Origin: Candidatus Sericytochromatia bacterium
Lineage (GTDB): Bacteria > Cyanobacteriota > Sericytochromatia > UBA7694 > JACMQJ01
Assembly: GCA_026004035.1 (NCBI GenBank)
Contig: BPII01000008.1
Coordinates: 1-64,000 of the forward strand
DNA: 64,000 nucleotides
Direction of reading: 5' to 3'
Shown one piece after another: positions 11,242 through 21,082 of the stretch. The position numbers were made by a program, and so were the translations under genes. The notes under the pieces were generated by a model. That model was not told the DNA's origin, did not search any database, and saw only the letters and a list, made by a program, of their open reading frames with translations. Positions within the stretch are counted from its first letter, which is position 1. Each line of letters starts with the position of its first letter.

Positions 11242-12167
11242 CTTTTTTAACCGTTACTCTAAATGCATCAATAGATAGAACCACTTTTATAAATGGCTTC
11301 AATATAAATAAAATAAATAGAAGTGATACACCTATAGAATCAGCAGGTGGTAAAGGACTTAATGTTGCAAGAGTTCTTAATATTTTAGAAAAAGATGTAT
11401 TAGCTACAGGATTTATTGGGGGATACTATGGTGAAAAACTAAAATACTTAATGGAAAAAGATAATATAAAAAATGATTTTTATCAAATAAAAGGTGAAAC
11501 TCGCTTTTGTCTTGCTATTGTAGATAAAAAAAATAATACTTTGACAGAAATAAATGAAAATGGGCCTAATATATCAAAAGAAGAATTTGAAGATTTTTTA
11601 AAAAAACTGAAATTTATCTCTAAAGGAAAAAAATTTATTATACTATCTGGTAGTGTTCCAACATCTTTACCAGAAGATACTTATTTTCAAATAATCAACT
11701 ATCTAAAAGATTTAAACATTCCTTGTATTCTTGATGCTAGTCGTAAATATCTTAAAAAAGCTATTCAATCAAAACCTTTTCTAATAAAACCAAATCATGT
11801 AGAAGCACAAGATTTATTAGGTTATGAATTAAACACTATCGATAACATACTTAAAGCTTTAAATGATATAAAAAACTTTTGTGAAATGGCTGTAATAACA
11901 TATCAAGATAAAGGATCATTTATTTATTATCAAAATAATATATTACAATTTATACCACCAAAAGTAAATATTGTAAATACTGTTGGCTCTGGTGATGCTT
12001 TTTTAGCAGGATTAGTGGCAAAACTAGAAGAAAACAAGGATTTAGAAGAAATAGGAAAATTTGCAACAGCTTGTGGAACAGCAAATGCTTTAACACAAAG
12101 AGCAGGATATTTAAAAAAAGAGGATTTATTCACTATTTATAAAAATGTAAAAGTAATAAAATTTTAA
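11238..12167 (+). CDS. PfkB-family hexose-phosphate kinase (1-phosphofructokinase / tagatose-6-phosphate kinase type)
   Basis: A 309-residue ribokinase-fold kinase. The substrate motif GGKGLNVAR lies at residues 37-45, and the C-terminal PfkB signature [12 protein letters not shown] holds the catalytic base D253. Length and the opening [11 protein letters not shown] match the FruK/LacC branch, which phosphorylates fructose-1-phosphate or tagatose-6-phosphate using ATP. The two cannot be separated from sequence alone, and no PTS or tagatose gene is nearby. The start overlaps gatB by four bases and the stop overlaps the next gene by one, so translation is probably coupled. Confidence 0.85.
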   Translation: MTFLTVTLNASIDRTTFINGFNINKINRSDTPIESAGGKGLNVARVLNILEKDVLATGFIGGYYGEKLKYLMEKDNIKNDFYQIKGETRFCLAIVDKKNNTLTEINENGPNISKEEFEDFLKKLKFISKGKKFIILSGSVPTSLPEDTYFQIINYLKDLNIPCILDASRKYLKKAIQSKPFLIKPNHVEAQDLLGYELNTIDNILKALNDIKNFCEMAVITYQDKGSFIYYQNNILQFIPPKVNIVNTVGSGDAFLAGLVAKLEENKDLEEIGKFATACGTANALTQRAGYLKKEDLFTIYKNVKVIKF

Positions 12168-12532
12168 TGAAAGATGATTTTAGAGAAAATGAATATCTAC
12201 TTGCTGCTTTATCTTATTTACCATTTATAAGTATAATTCTATTATTATCACCATTAAGAAAATATTATTATATAAGATATAATTCTGCTCATGCCTTTAT
12301 AATATATACTTTAAGTTTATTTTTATTTACAATATATATAAGTTTATACTTTATAATCAGAAATTTTTTCAAAGATACTTTCTTACTAGATATTTTATTT
12401 GGAGTAGTTTTATCACTACATATTATAATTAATTTTACAATATGCTTATACTTTTCTATAAAAACTTATAATGGAAAATATATTATACTTCCTTTAGTTA
12501 CCAAAATATATTATTTGATATTTAATAAATAG
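12167..12532 (+). CDS. Small membrane protein (DUF4870/Tic20-like)
   Basis: A 121-residue protein with about four hydrophobic spans. The opening LLAALSYLPFISIILLL, followed by a charged turn and YNSAHAFIIYTLSLFLF, resembles the DUF4870 membrane family, where an ALSYL start and a conserved His after the first loop are typical. Its function is unknown. The start codon overlaps the kinase stop (TAATG), placing it last in the gatB-kinase unit. A dispersed repeat begins eight bases after its stop and may mark the end of the transcript. Confidence 0.7.
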   Translation: MKDDFRENEYLLAALSYLPFISIILLLSPLRKYYYIRYNSAHAFIIYTLSLFLFTIYISLYFIIRNFFKDTFLLDILFGVVLSLHIIINFTICLYFSIKTYNGKYIILPLVTKIYYLIFNK

Positions 12533-12539
12533 AATTTTT

Positions 12540-12682
12540 GGCACTGAGCTAATGTCATTTTTTGATAAGCTCAAAATCATTTAATAGTAAGGCATTTTAA
12601 AGATTTATATTAAAATATATTTTAAATTTAGTGTTTATAAGCTTTTGAAGATAATTTTTTTTCTATAACTCAATTCCAGTGC
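12540..12682 (+). repeat. Dispersed repeat, copy 2 (full length)
   Basis: This is the best-preserved copy. It opens with GGCACTGAGCTAATG and closes with CAATTCCAGTGC, so the ends form a short terminal inverted repeat (GCACTG / CAGTGC) about 143 bp apart. Near the left end TGAGCT and AGCTCA can pair around a 15-base loop. It carries no coding capacity. The right end overlaps an upstream in-frame GTG of the decarboxylase frame, which is one reason to reject that longer start. Confidence 0.75.
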
Positions 12683-12786
12683 TCCAGTACCAAGGTATTT
12701 TATTTTTTAATATTTATAAATATTTAATATCATTTTTAGTATTTTCAAATATATTTAAAATCTTGAAAATATTATGGAATATTATA

Positions 12787-14289
12787 ATGATTGAAACATA
12801 TATATATAATTCAAAAAATACTTTTATAGAAGCTCAAAAAAGAGCACCACTTTTTGAGGCACTAAGAGACTATATAAAAAGAGATATGGTAGCTTATCAT
12901 ACACCAGGACATAAACAAGGTAAAGGTGTTGATAAAGAAATGCTTGAGTTATTAGGTGAAAATGTTTTTAAAATAGATTTAACAGAAATACCTGAAGTTG
13001 ATAATTTACATGATCCTGATGGAGTAATAAAAGAGGCTCAAGAATTAACAGCTTTGCTATATGGTTCTGATAAAAGTTTTTTTCTAGTTAATGGTTCAAC
13101 AACTGGTAATAACGTAATGATAATGACTGTTTGTGATCCTGGTGATAAAATTATAATACCAAGAAATATACATAAATCAGTTTTAGGTGGAATAATATTA
13201 AGTGGTGCTATTCCTATATATGTTCCTGCTTTATGGGATAATGATCTAGGCATATATCATGGAATAGATATAGACAAATTAGAAGAAGCACTTATAAATA
13301 ATCCTGATGCAAAAGGTGTATTACTTGTTAATCCTACTTATTACGGTATTTCTTTAGATTTAAAAAAAGTTATTGATTTAATACATAAGTATAATAGACC
13401 TGCTTTAATAGACGAAGCTCATGGACCTCATTTTCATTTTCACGAAGATTTACCTATATCAGCTCTAAAAGCTGGTGCCGATATGGTAGTTCAATCAACA
13501 CATAAAATATTATCTTCAATGACTCAAAGTTCTATTCTTCATTTAAAAGAAGGACGAGTTAATACTAAAAGAGCAAAAAATATTTTGCAATTAATACAAA
13601 GTACAAGTCCTTCTTATGTTTTAATGGCATCTTTAGATGTAGCAAGAAGACAGATGGCTTTGCATGGTAGAGAGCTATTAGAAAGAACATTACAATTAGC
13701 TGAAGATGCAAGAAAAAGACTTAATAAGATAAATGGTATATATTGTTTTGGAAAAGAAATATGTGGTAGTTATGGTGTTTTTGATATAGATATTACAAAA
13801 TTGGTTATAAACGTTTCTAAATTAGGTATATCAGGATTTCATGCACTAGATATTTTGGATAGAAAATACAATATTCAATCAGAAATGGCAACATTATATA
13901 ATGTTTTAGAATTAGTAACAATAGGAAACGATAAAGAAGATTTAGATAGACTTGTAAATGCTATTGAGTGTATTTCAAAAGATGAAACATTAGAAAAGGA
14001 TTTAAGAGTTAATTCAAAAGCTCCACCTGTTCCTTCTATACCAAAATCAACTATGTCTCCAAGAGAAGCATTTTTTTCTACAACAGAAAAAGTTCCTTTT
14101 TATTCCTCTATAGGTAGAATATGTGCTGAAATAATATCACCATATCCTCCTGGTATTCCGATATTAGCACCAGGTGAAATAATAAATGAAGAAATTGTGG
14201 ATTATTTACAACTTATATATGAGCATGGAGCTTTTATAAATGGTCCAGAAGATATAAGACTTCAAACTATAAAAGTTGTAAGAGAATAA
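12787..14289 (+). CDS. Orn/Lys/Arg decarboxylase, small type
   Basis: A PLP-dependent fold-type I decarboxylase of 500 residues, close to the usual ~490 of the short bacterial and cyanobacterial branch that makes agmatine or cadaverine for polyamine synthesis. Motifs are VAYHTPGHKQGKG near residue 36, LVNGSTTGNNVMIM (PLP phosphate loop), DEAHGPHFHFH (PLP-ring aspartate) and QSTHKILSS with the Schiff-base lysine K240. The C-terminal GRICAEIISPYPPGIPI is typical. The ATG at 12787 is chosen because the upstream extension is hydrophobic, not family-like, and starts inside the dispersed repeat. Arginine or lysine as substrate cannot be decided here. Confidence 0.9.
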   Translation: MIETYIYNSKNTFIEAQKRAPLFEALRDYIKRDMVAYHTPGHKQGKGVDKEMLELLGENVFKIDLTEIPEVDNLHDPDGVIKEAQELTALLYGSDKSFFLVNGSTTGNNVMIMTVCDPGDKIIIPRNIHKSVLGGIILSGAIPIYVPALWDNDLGIYHGIDIDKLEEALINNPDAKGVLLVNPTYYGISLDLKKVIDLIHKYNRPALIDEAHGPHFHFHEDLPISALKAGADMVVQSTHKILSSMTQSSILHLKEGRVNTKRAKNILQLIQSTSPSYVLMASLDVARRQMALHGRELLERTLQLAEDARKRLNKINGIYCFGKEICGSYGVFDIDITKLVINVSKLGISGFHALDILDRKYNIQSEMATLYNVLELVTIGNDKEDLDRLVNAIECISKDETLEKDLRVNSKAPPVPSIPKSTMSPREAFFSTTEKVPFYSSIGRICAEIISPYPPGIPILAPGEIINEEIVDYLQLIYEHGAFINGPEDIRLQTIKVVRE

Positions 14290-14326
14290 ATATTTACAAA
14301 AAATTAACAGTATATTTATAAAATAA

Positions 14327-14354
14327 TTGACATTAATATTACTCAAAATATAAC
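14327..14354 (+). promoter_or_regulatory. Putative sigma-70 promoter of the plus-strand pilin operon
   Basis: A perfect -35 hexamer TTGACA (14327-14332) is followed by a 16-base spacer and TATAAC (14349-14354). It lies about 70 bases before the first pilin ATG at 14427 and is the best promoter match I found in the window. Confidence 0.5.
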
Positions 14355-14426
14355 TAAAGTTATATTTACTTTATATCTAATCGATATATAAAATTAAAAT
14401 AGAGTATTGTAAATTGCTTTATAAAT

Positions 14427-15269
14427 ATGATAAAAAGAAAAAATGCTTTTACATTAGTAGAGACAATTACTGCTTTTATTGTAATGCTATTAGTTGTTTC
14501 TTCTGTTTCACTAGCTATAACTTTGGCTTTAAAAGTAAATAGAGAACAAAAAATGACTAATGTTGCTCAAAGTATTGCTACTGATATTATAAATAAATTA
14601 GTTAGAAATCAGTCTTTTGAGTATTTATATAATTACACTGATACAAATGGTTTTTCTATAAAAAATAATGGTGTTTATTTGGCAAATTTAACTGTTAATT
14701 CTGATACTGGTCAATATACTTCAACGGCTAATTTAGGTGTAGAAATTGATAAAGGTTTTGTTAAAATACCTATTTCATCAGAAATAAATGCTAATGCAAT
14801 ACAATCACAAACTTTTCCAGATTTAAAATTGTTAGAAAATGGAACTGCTACATTAAAATTATATCCAATAGTAGTAGCATACAATAATGGAAGTGAAATA
14901 ATACCTATTTCTGCAACATCTACAAATGTTGGTATTCCTATTATTTCAGATACAAAAATAGCTGTAAAAGCAGTTGTTAGATGGGGAAAAATAAATCAAA
15001 GTACAGGATTACCCGCATTTAAAATAGAATCATCTACAGTAGTAAGTCAAAATGGATTATATAGTATTCCTACTACTGTTGCTAATAATTCTAGTAGCTC
15101 ACCATCTTCTACACCTTCCAGTAATCCTAGTGATGTTCCAACATCAACACCAACACCTGCACCTACTCCTACTCCAAGCCCATCACTATTACCAAGTGGT
15201 GCTTCTTGTACTTCAGGTAGTCAGTGTCAATCAGGACAATGTATAGGTAATCCTAAAAAATGTAAATAA
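14427..15269 (+). CDS. Type IV minor pilin (PilV-like) with Cys-rich tip
   Basis: A 280-residue prepilin-like protein. The N-terminus MIKRKNAFTLVETITAF has the basic leader, a cleavage point before FTLVE (with Ala rather than Gly at -1) and the Glu at +5 of mature pilins, then a single hydrophobic helix. The middle is a Ser/Thr-rich beta domain. From about residue 217 comes a Ser/Pro/Thr linker, then a final Cys-rich motif CTSGSQCQSGQC ending in a fourth Cys. The prepilin peptidase gene is not in the window. It is first of four genes on this strand, with the next start only three bases after its stop. A tip or adhesin role is inferred. Confidence 0.8.
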   Translation: MIKRKNAFTLVETITAFIVMLLVVSSVSLAITLALKVNREQKMTNVAQSIATDIINKLVRNQSFEYLYNYTDTNGFSIKNNGVYLANLTVNSDTGQYTSTANLGVEIDKGFVKIPISSEINANAIQSQTFPDLKLLENGTATLKLYPIVVAYNNGSEIIPISATSTNVGIPIISDTKIAVKAVVRWGKINQSTGLPAFKIESSTVVSQNGLYSIPTTVANNSSSSPSSTPSSNPSDVPTSTPTPAPTPTPSPSLLPSGASCTSGSQCQSGQCIGNPKKCK

Positions 15270-15272
15270 TTT

Positions 15273-16022
15273 ATGGATATAAAAAATATGAAAGTAAAAA
15301 CCAAAAATAAAAAGGGATTTACAGTTACAGAATTACTAATAAGTACAGTTCTTACTGCTATACTATCAGTAATAGCGACTTCTCTTTTTTATCAATTTGT
15401 TGCATATTCAAATACAAGTATAGCTCAAAATAATTTAGATTCTGACTTAAGAGTTTTGCTACAAAGACTTGAAGCTGAAATAATCCCAGCTAGAAAAATT
15501 CTTTCTTCATATATTCCACCAATAGAATATGGTTCAGCATCATCAACAATAACAACTACAAATAATAGATTGATACTAGAATTACCTTCGTACGATGCTC
15601 CTTTTAATTCTACAAATAGGGATATTGCTATTATAGAATTTAGTCCTAATACTTCATCAAATCTAAGTAATCCTCAAACTGGAAATATTGGTAGTTTATT
15701 ATTTACATATATACCTGCTGTTGATAGTAAAAGAAAAAAAATAATAAAAGCAAAGTTAAATTCTTATGTAAATGATAAAGAAAAAGCACCAAACGCAACA
15801 TTTTCTTCATACAATATGTTTAGATTTTACAAAAATGTAATTCAAGATCAAGGAAGTTATAAGGTGATACAATTACAAGAAGTAACAGATCCATCTGATT
15901 ATCAAAATGCAACAGTAATACAGACAAAAATTGTTTTAAAAAATAGATTTAATGAAGAAGTTTATAACGTTTCTCAAAAAGAAAACTATTTTAGATTAAG
16001 AAATGCTTTTACAGGAGGATAG
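15273..16022 (+). CDS. Type IV minor pilin (PilW/PulJ-like)
   Basis: A 249-residue prepilin. The leader KTKNKKG is cut before FTVTELLISTVLTAILS, with Glu at +5 and a hydrophobic assembly helix. The region after the helix (NNLDSDLRVLLQRLEAEI) is the amphipathic extension typical of PilW/PulJ minor pilins. Two starts are possible, at 15273 and the ATG at 15288; both keep the leader intact. The ORF lies between two other pilin-like genes and its stop is one base before the next ATG, so the trio is probably co-transcribed. Confidence 0.8.
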   Translation: MDIKNMKVKTKNKKGFTVTELLISTVLTAILSVIATSLFYQFVAYSNTSIAQNNLDSDLRVLLQRLEAEIIPARKILSSYIPPIEYGSASSTITTTNNRLILELPSYDAPFNSTNRDIAIIEFSPNTSSNLSNPQTGNIGSLLFTYIPAVDSKRKKIIKAKLNSYVNDKEKAPNATFSSYNMFRFYKNVIQDQGSYKVIQLQEVTDPSDYQNATVIQTKIVLKNRFNEEVYNVSQKENYFRLRNAFTGG

Positions 16023-16023
16023 T

Positions 16024-17293
16024 ATGAAAAAAAATAAAGGTTATGCAATGGTAAGCACATTAGCTATATCATCTGTTTTGCTTCTTGCTGTTGGTGTCAT
16101 GATGTATAAAATTAATTCAAATACAAAAGATATTATAAGAGCAAAATTAAATGCTCAAGCTTTAAATGTAGCTGAAGAAGGTATTGAACATACTTTAAAC
16201 TGGTTGAATGTTCAAAACACTTCGACACAAACTCCACCTTTATTAAATACTTTATTAACTTCAAATTTAAATTTACCAGGTGTTATATCTACAAATAATG
16301 TTTTTAAATCTGTAAAAGAAAATGGAGAATTTGAAATATTTCTTTCTTCAACAGGAACAGCTACCTCTACTTTTGACTTTGTAGAAGTAAAATCTATTGG
16401 ATATATTCCTAGTAAAAATAATTTTAGAGCTAGAAAAATTGTTAAAACAGTCGTAGAAAGACCTTTAGTTGCTAATGGACAAGGAATAGATTCAGCAATG
16501 CATACTGATGGAACTATATCTGTAGGTAATGGTAAAACTAACTCAGGAAATAGTCCTATTCCAACAACATTTACATCAGAAGGACATATACACTCTAATT
16601 CAACTATAAGTTTAGGTGCTAATGCTCAAATAAATGGAGATATTACAGCTGTAAATGGTATAACAGGTCTATCTTCTGATAAAGTAACAGGAACAGCAAA
16701 TCCAAGTGCAAGTCCTATTCCTGTTCCTCAAGCAAAATATGAAATTGATAGTACCCCTTGTATTATGACATTAATAGGAACTAAAAAAGAAATATGGACC
16801 ACCTTTAGGTAAGACAGCTTGTACATATACAGGTAATTTACCTGCTAGTAATAATGATAAAGTTATAATATCTGGAAATGTATATGTTACTGGTTCTGTA
16901 TCTTCAAATGGACAAACAACATTTGAATCTGATCCTCTTTTACCTTTATCAAAATTGATTGTAGAAGGTGATGTAGGTTTTAGTGGAAATGCAACTGCTA
17001 CTCCATTAACAAGTAGATTAATGGTAGTCTCTAGAAATGGTAATGTTACAATTAGTGGTAATGGAACTATTTATGGTATTATTTTTCAAGAAAACCCAAA
17101 TAAAACAGTAACATTTAATGGACAAGGAAATAATCCTATAGGTCTATTTGGTGCAATTTTGTCTAAAGGAAGTATTAATATAAATGGTCAAGTTTCTGTT
17201 ATTAGAGATTTAACATTATCAAGTATGCAAGATTTAACAGATGATAGAAATAAAAGAATAGTTAAAGTAAAAACTTGGAAAGTAGAAAATTAA
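16024..17293 (+). pseudogene. PilX-like pilus assembly protein, one frameshift
   Basis: The start at 16024 is set by an AGGAGG that overlaps the preceding stop. The protein opens MKKNKGYAMVSTLAISSVLL, a PilX-type N-terminus, then AEEGIEHTLNWL. The frame stops at 16812, but one base removed near 16788-16795 lets it continue (GPPLGKTACTYTGNLP) to a stop at 17293, giving 422 residues. The distal half has repeating short beta motifs (VEGDVGFSGNA, GNVTISGNGTIYG), resembling polymer-like beta-solenoid segments. The rest of the gene is clean, so this could be a consensus error or slippage rather than true loss. Confidence 0.7.
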
Positions 17294-17327
17294 TTTAATA
17301 AAATAATAAAATAAGAAAGAAGTTTTA

Positions 17328-18548
17328 ATGAACAATAAGGTAAGATATACACTATTATTTTTAATTATAGTAGCTTTAATATTTCTAATTTCAAAAGTTT
17401 TTAAAAGTGATGGAATAATAAGTGGTTATGTTTATAGTACTCAAAATCCTGATGTACCATTAACAAATGTATTAATAACTATAGACGATAAGAAAACTAT
17501 TCCAAATAATCAATTGACAGGTGCATATATACTACAAAATATAAAAAAAGGTGAGCATACATTAAAATTTACAAAACAAGAATTTAAAGATGAAATAAAA
17601 GTAATAGAAGTAAAATCAGGAGAAAGTATTAAACTAAACGTATATTTAAAACCAAAAGATGAAATAAAAAAGATATCAAGTAATAGTATAGTAACTGCTA
17701 ATATAGGTGGAAATACAATATCAATAATAGATTATAATACAAGAAAAGTAACATATTCAATAGAAAGTGGTATAAAACCTTATGATATAAAAATATTTTC
17801 AGATAGAAAATTAGCTTTTGTATCTAATTTTGGAGAAAACACTATATCAGTAATAAATTTAGACAAATATTCTGTAGAAAAAAAAATACAATTTGATGCT
17901 GGTTCTCAAATTACAAAACTAGAAAAAGATAATTATAATTTATACTTGTATGCTTTATTATCAGGAAAATCTAAAATAGCATTAATAAATACAAGAGATT
18001 ATAAAATAAGTAAAGAAGTAATATCATCAAATCCAATAATAGATTTTGAAATAGATAAGAGTAATGGAGATATTATAGTATTGACAGATAGAAGTTTAGA
18101 TTTATATAACTCTAGTGGTAATCTAATTAAAACAATAAATTTATTACAATCAAGTAATTCTGCTATGAAAGATATTATTCCATATTCTTATAATGAATTA
18201 ATAATTTTAACTAGTTCAAATCCAATAAAAATAAATGTATCTACAGAAGAAGTGACTATTCTCCCGATAGAAAATATAACAGCAGGTATTTTTAATAACA
18301 ATTCAAGTATATTCTATGCACTAAAGGAAAATAAACTTTTAATTTACGATTATCCTACTTTTGAATTAAAAAAATTCATAGAGTTAAATTTGCCTAGACC
18401 AAATAAATTAAAGTTTTCACCATACAATCAAGAATTACTTATATCTTCTGATATAGCAAATTTTATACAGGTATTTAATACATCATCAGAAACATTAGAA
18501 GCAAATTTTGATGCTTTTATTACTATTAGTTCTTTTGATTTTATCTAA
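17328..18548 (+). CDS. Membrane-anchored YVTN-propeller protein with carboxypeptidase-regulatory-like domain
   Basis: A 406-residue protein with an uncleaved N-terminal span (TLLFLIIVALIFLISKVF), so it is likely anchored and facing outward. Residues 30-105 look like a carboxypeptidase-regulatory-like beta sandwich (IISGYVYS, then GAYILQNIKKGEHTLKF). Residues 110-400 carry YVTN-type propeller blades (ANIGGNTISIIDYNTRKVTY, then FVSNFGENTISVINLDKYSV). It is the last gene of the plus-strand pilin unit, 34 bases after the PilX-like gene. Its stop overlaps the convergent minus-strand gene by eight bases. An adhesive or binding role alongside the pilus is inferred. Confidence 0.7.
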   Translation: MNNKVRYTLLFLIIVALIFLISKVFKSDGIISGYVYSTQNPDVPLTNVLITIDDKKTIPNNQLTGAYILQNIKKGEHTLKFTKQEFKDEIKVIEVKSGESIKLNVYLKPKDEIKKISSNSIVTANIGGNTISIIDYNTRKVTYSIESGIKPYDIKIFSDRKLAFVSNFGENTISVINLDKYSVEKKIQFDAGSQITKLEKDNYNLYLYALLSGKSKIALINTRDYKISKEVISSNPIIDFEIDKSNGDIIVLTDRSLDLYNSSGNLIKTINLLQSSNSAMKDIIPYSYNELIILTSSNPIKINVSTEEVTILPIENITAGIFNNNSSIFYALKENKLLIYDYPTFELKKFIELNLPRPNKLKFSPYNQELLISSDIANFIQVFNTSSETLEANFDAFITISSFDFI

Positions 18549-19305
18549 TATCTAATGAGTAATTAAACTTTGAAAAAATATTTTTATCAAACATATAAAT
18601 ACTTATATAAAAATTTTTATATGATGAAAATATCTCAAATCCACCATAAATATAATAGTTATTATTGTATTTAAAATTAATAGGAACAAGATTTTTAGAC
18701 AAAGTTTTAGAATAAAAATTTAATTTATTAATATTTTCAGGTAATTTTGGTTTATATATATTTAAAGGTATTTCAAATAAAAGCTTATTACTATTTTCTT
18801 CTAATTCTTCTTTAGAAAAATCTTGAATGTTATAAAAATTTTGATTGCTTTCAATTCTCTTTAGATATAAGTTTTGATTATTTATTTCAGGATAATAACA
18901 TATAAGCTTATAAGTATTTACTTCTCTATTATTAAAAAATTCTTTATTTGAAAACTTAATAATTAATAAAGAATTACCTGTTTCATTTAAGGTGGTAAAT
19001 ATTATTTTATCTGGATTTTTTAAATAATTATATTTAAAAGAATCTATATTAATAGTTTTATTATCAAATAAAGCTACTGCTTCTTTTAAATCTTTATTTA
19101 AATTTTGGAAAATAATATTTGATTCTAATTTAAAAATATTTTCTTTATTTTGTTTTTCAGAGAAACTTTGAATTGATATTAAACTATTATAAATCAAGAG
19201 AAAAATAAAAATAAGAATAGTAAAACTTATAATAATTTCTACTAAACTTAAACCCTTACAATAATTTTTTTGATTTAAGTTCATTATAAAAACTACTTTG
19301 TTCAT
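18541..19305 (-). CDS. Type IV minor pilin (PilW-like), minus-strand set
   Basis: A 254-residue prepilin with a leader ending YCKG before LSLVEIIISFTILIFIFLL, Glu at +5. After the helix an amphipathic segment and a long Asn/Lys-rich beta domain follow. Two starts are possible: the ATG at 19305 overlaps the upstream gene by 50 bases, while the ATG at 19284 gives a more usual leader length. It is the last gene of the minus-strand pilin set and overlaps the plus-strand propeller gene tail to tail. Confidence 0.75.
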   Translation of the reverse strand: MNKVVFIMNLNQKNYCKGLSLVEIIISFTILIFIFLLIYNSLISIQSFSEKQNKENIFKLESNIIFQNLNKDLKEAVALFDNKTINIDSFKYNYLKNPDKIIFTTLNETGNSLLIIKFSNKEFFNNREVNTYKLICYYPEINNQNLYLKRIESNQNFYNIQDFSKEELEENSNKLLFEIPLNIYKPKLPENINKLNFYSKTLSKNLVPINFKYNNNYYIYGGFEIFSSYKNFYISIYMFDKNIFSKFNYSLDIR

Positions 19306-21082
19306 TTATAAGTTTTTTATTAGAAATAATTTTTAAAGATTCTGTCGTAGAAGGTATTAAATCTAACATTTGTTCGCTAAAAGGATATTTTGAAAAAGAG
19401 TTATCATAAGAATAATCAAAAGTTGGATTTGTATTAATATTAAAATTTCCAGTTGAAAAATTAGTTTTTCCTATACCAATAAAAGAACCTCTTATTTTTA
19501 TTTTTTGATTAGAAAAATTTTCAGATAATCTATATAAATTCAGTAAAAAATTATTTGAATTTATGTTATTTCTAAATCCTGATATAGCTGTAAAATTGTA
19601 AGTTGTATCTACAGGTGGATTATAATAATTAATATTCCAACTGTTAGATAATAGATTTATAGAATCAGAAATAATTATTGCAGGTCTCCATAAATCATAA
19701 GTCGGATTACCATAATAATCATTATCCTCATTAATGTCGTTACCATTTATAACTTTATGTAGATTGAAATTACCTTGAATATATACAGGATTATTACTAA
19801 CAAACAATAAAGGATATAAAAGTTTTGATGCATTTTTTAATAAAAAACCATTAGGTACTCTTAAATTATCTGGTATATTGTCATCTGGGTTTAAATCCTT
19901 TATAGCATCATTTCTTGATGCATATATAATAAAATCTTGTGCATTTAATATTGATTGTAATTTAAAAATATCAATACTTGTAACTTTAACATTTTTGCCT
20001 TCATTATTATCGAAAAAAGATATTTCATCAAAAGTATCACTAGGAAGATTAATTGTATTAAGATTAATAGTTTGAGAATTTTTATTATTAAATTTTTCTA
20101 TTGTTTTAATAAAAACTTCATTATTATTATAAAGTAATTTGATAGTTGTAATTTCTTTTTTGCCATTTATGTCAAAAGATATCAGTAATTTATATTTTGA
20201 ATTTTTTTCATAAAAAGAATTTCTTTCTATTGACAAAAAATCTAATATACTTTTATGATTAATATCATGGTATCTATTTAAAACTTTACCTTTCCAATTG
20301 TCTATTGATTTTGTTATCCAGTTTTCAGATTTACTATCATTTGTATTATTTAATTCTTTATCATACCCATATATATCTTTTATAAAAACTTTACCATTTA
20401 AAGAGTTACCATTTATTCTTCCTTTAATAATATCTTTTGATGATGTTATTTCAGAATCTAAAAATATTTTATCTTCAGTATCTATAAACAAATTACCATT
20501 TGAGTGAATCTTACCTTTATATGTTAAAGATGTTTTAGAGAAAATTTCTAAATCTTCATTAAAAAATAATCCATAGTTAAACAAGCTTAATCTAGTAATT
20601 TCTAATTGAGAATTTAAAGCTGTCCATATTTTATTATCTAAAGTAGAAATAGAATCTATTTCATAAATTTTTTTTGATAATCCATTTATTCTTAAATCAT
20701 TAACCCAATTATAATCTTTTATTCTATAAAAGATATTTCTTTTAATATTCTCATCATTATAAAAGTATTTATAGTAATTGTTTAAGTTGTCATATTGTTC
20801 AGCTGAGAAAATACTATCATCAATATTATTAAAAATTTCTTTATTAATGTCAATTTCAGGTCTAAATTTATAATATGTAATATAGTAATTTTTATTTATT
20901 TTACTTAAAGATTTTTTCAAAGCACTTTCAGCTAGTAAAAAAGATTTATTTATAGATTTATTTCTATTTATAAAAAAATAAGTATTGGATGAAAAATATA
21001 GCAAATTTAAAGTTATAAGTATTATAATACTAGATATAAATAAAACAGTTGCTAAAGCAAAACCATTTTTATTATTTTTCAC
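19256..21082 (-). CDS. Large PilX-like pilus protein
   Basis: A 608-residue protein. The N-terminus MKNNKNGFALATVLFISSII, with a hydrophobic helix, matches PilX-type minor pilins, and LLAESALKKSLSKI is the usual follow-on helix. The rest is a long Asn/Ile/Asp-rich beta region with polymer-like phrases (YKGKIHSNGNLFI, then KIRGSFIGIGKTNFSTGNFN) comparable to those in the plus-strand PilX-like gene. It is much longer than ordinary PilX, so an adhesin-like distal domain is likely. It overlaps its upstream neighbour by four bases. Confidence 0.75.
   Translation of the reverse strand: MKNNKNGFALATVLFISSIIILITLNLLYFSSNTYFFINRNKSINKSFLLAESALKKSLSKINKNYYITYYKFRPEIDINKEIFNNIDDSIFSAEQYDNLNNYYKYFYNDENIKRNIFYRIKDYNWVNDLRINGLSKKIYEIDSISTLDNKIWTALNSQLEITRLSLFNYGLFFNEDLEIFSKTSLTYKGKIHSNGNLFIDTEDKIFLDSEITSSKDIIKGRINGNSLNGKVFIKDIYGYDKELNNTNDSKSENWITKSIDNWKGKVLNRYHDINHKSILDFLSIERNSFYEKNSKYKLLISFDINGKKEITTIKLLYNNNEVFIKTIEKFNNKNSQTINLNTINLPSDTFDEISFFDNNEGKNVKVTSIDIFKLQSILNAQDFIIYASRNDAIKDLNPDDNIPDNLRVPNGFLLKNASKLLYPLLFVSNNPVYIQGNFNLHKVINGNDINEDNDYYGNPTYDLWRPAIIISDSINLLSNSWNINYYNPPVDTTYNFTAISGFRNNINSNNFLLNLYRLSENFSNQKIKIRGSFIGIGKTNFSTGNFNINTNPTFDYSYDNSFSKYPFSEQMLDLIPSTTESLKIISNKKLINEQSSFYNELKSKKLL

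Noticed and set aside
12679-12786. A longer start (GTG at 12679) for the decarboxylase
   Set aside because: The extra 36 residues are hydrophobic and unlike the family, and the GTG lies inside the dispersed repeat.
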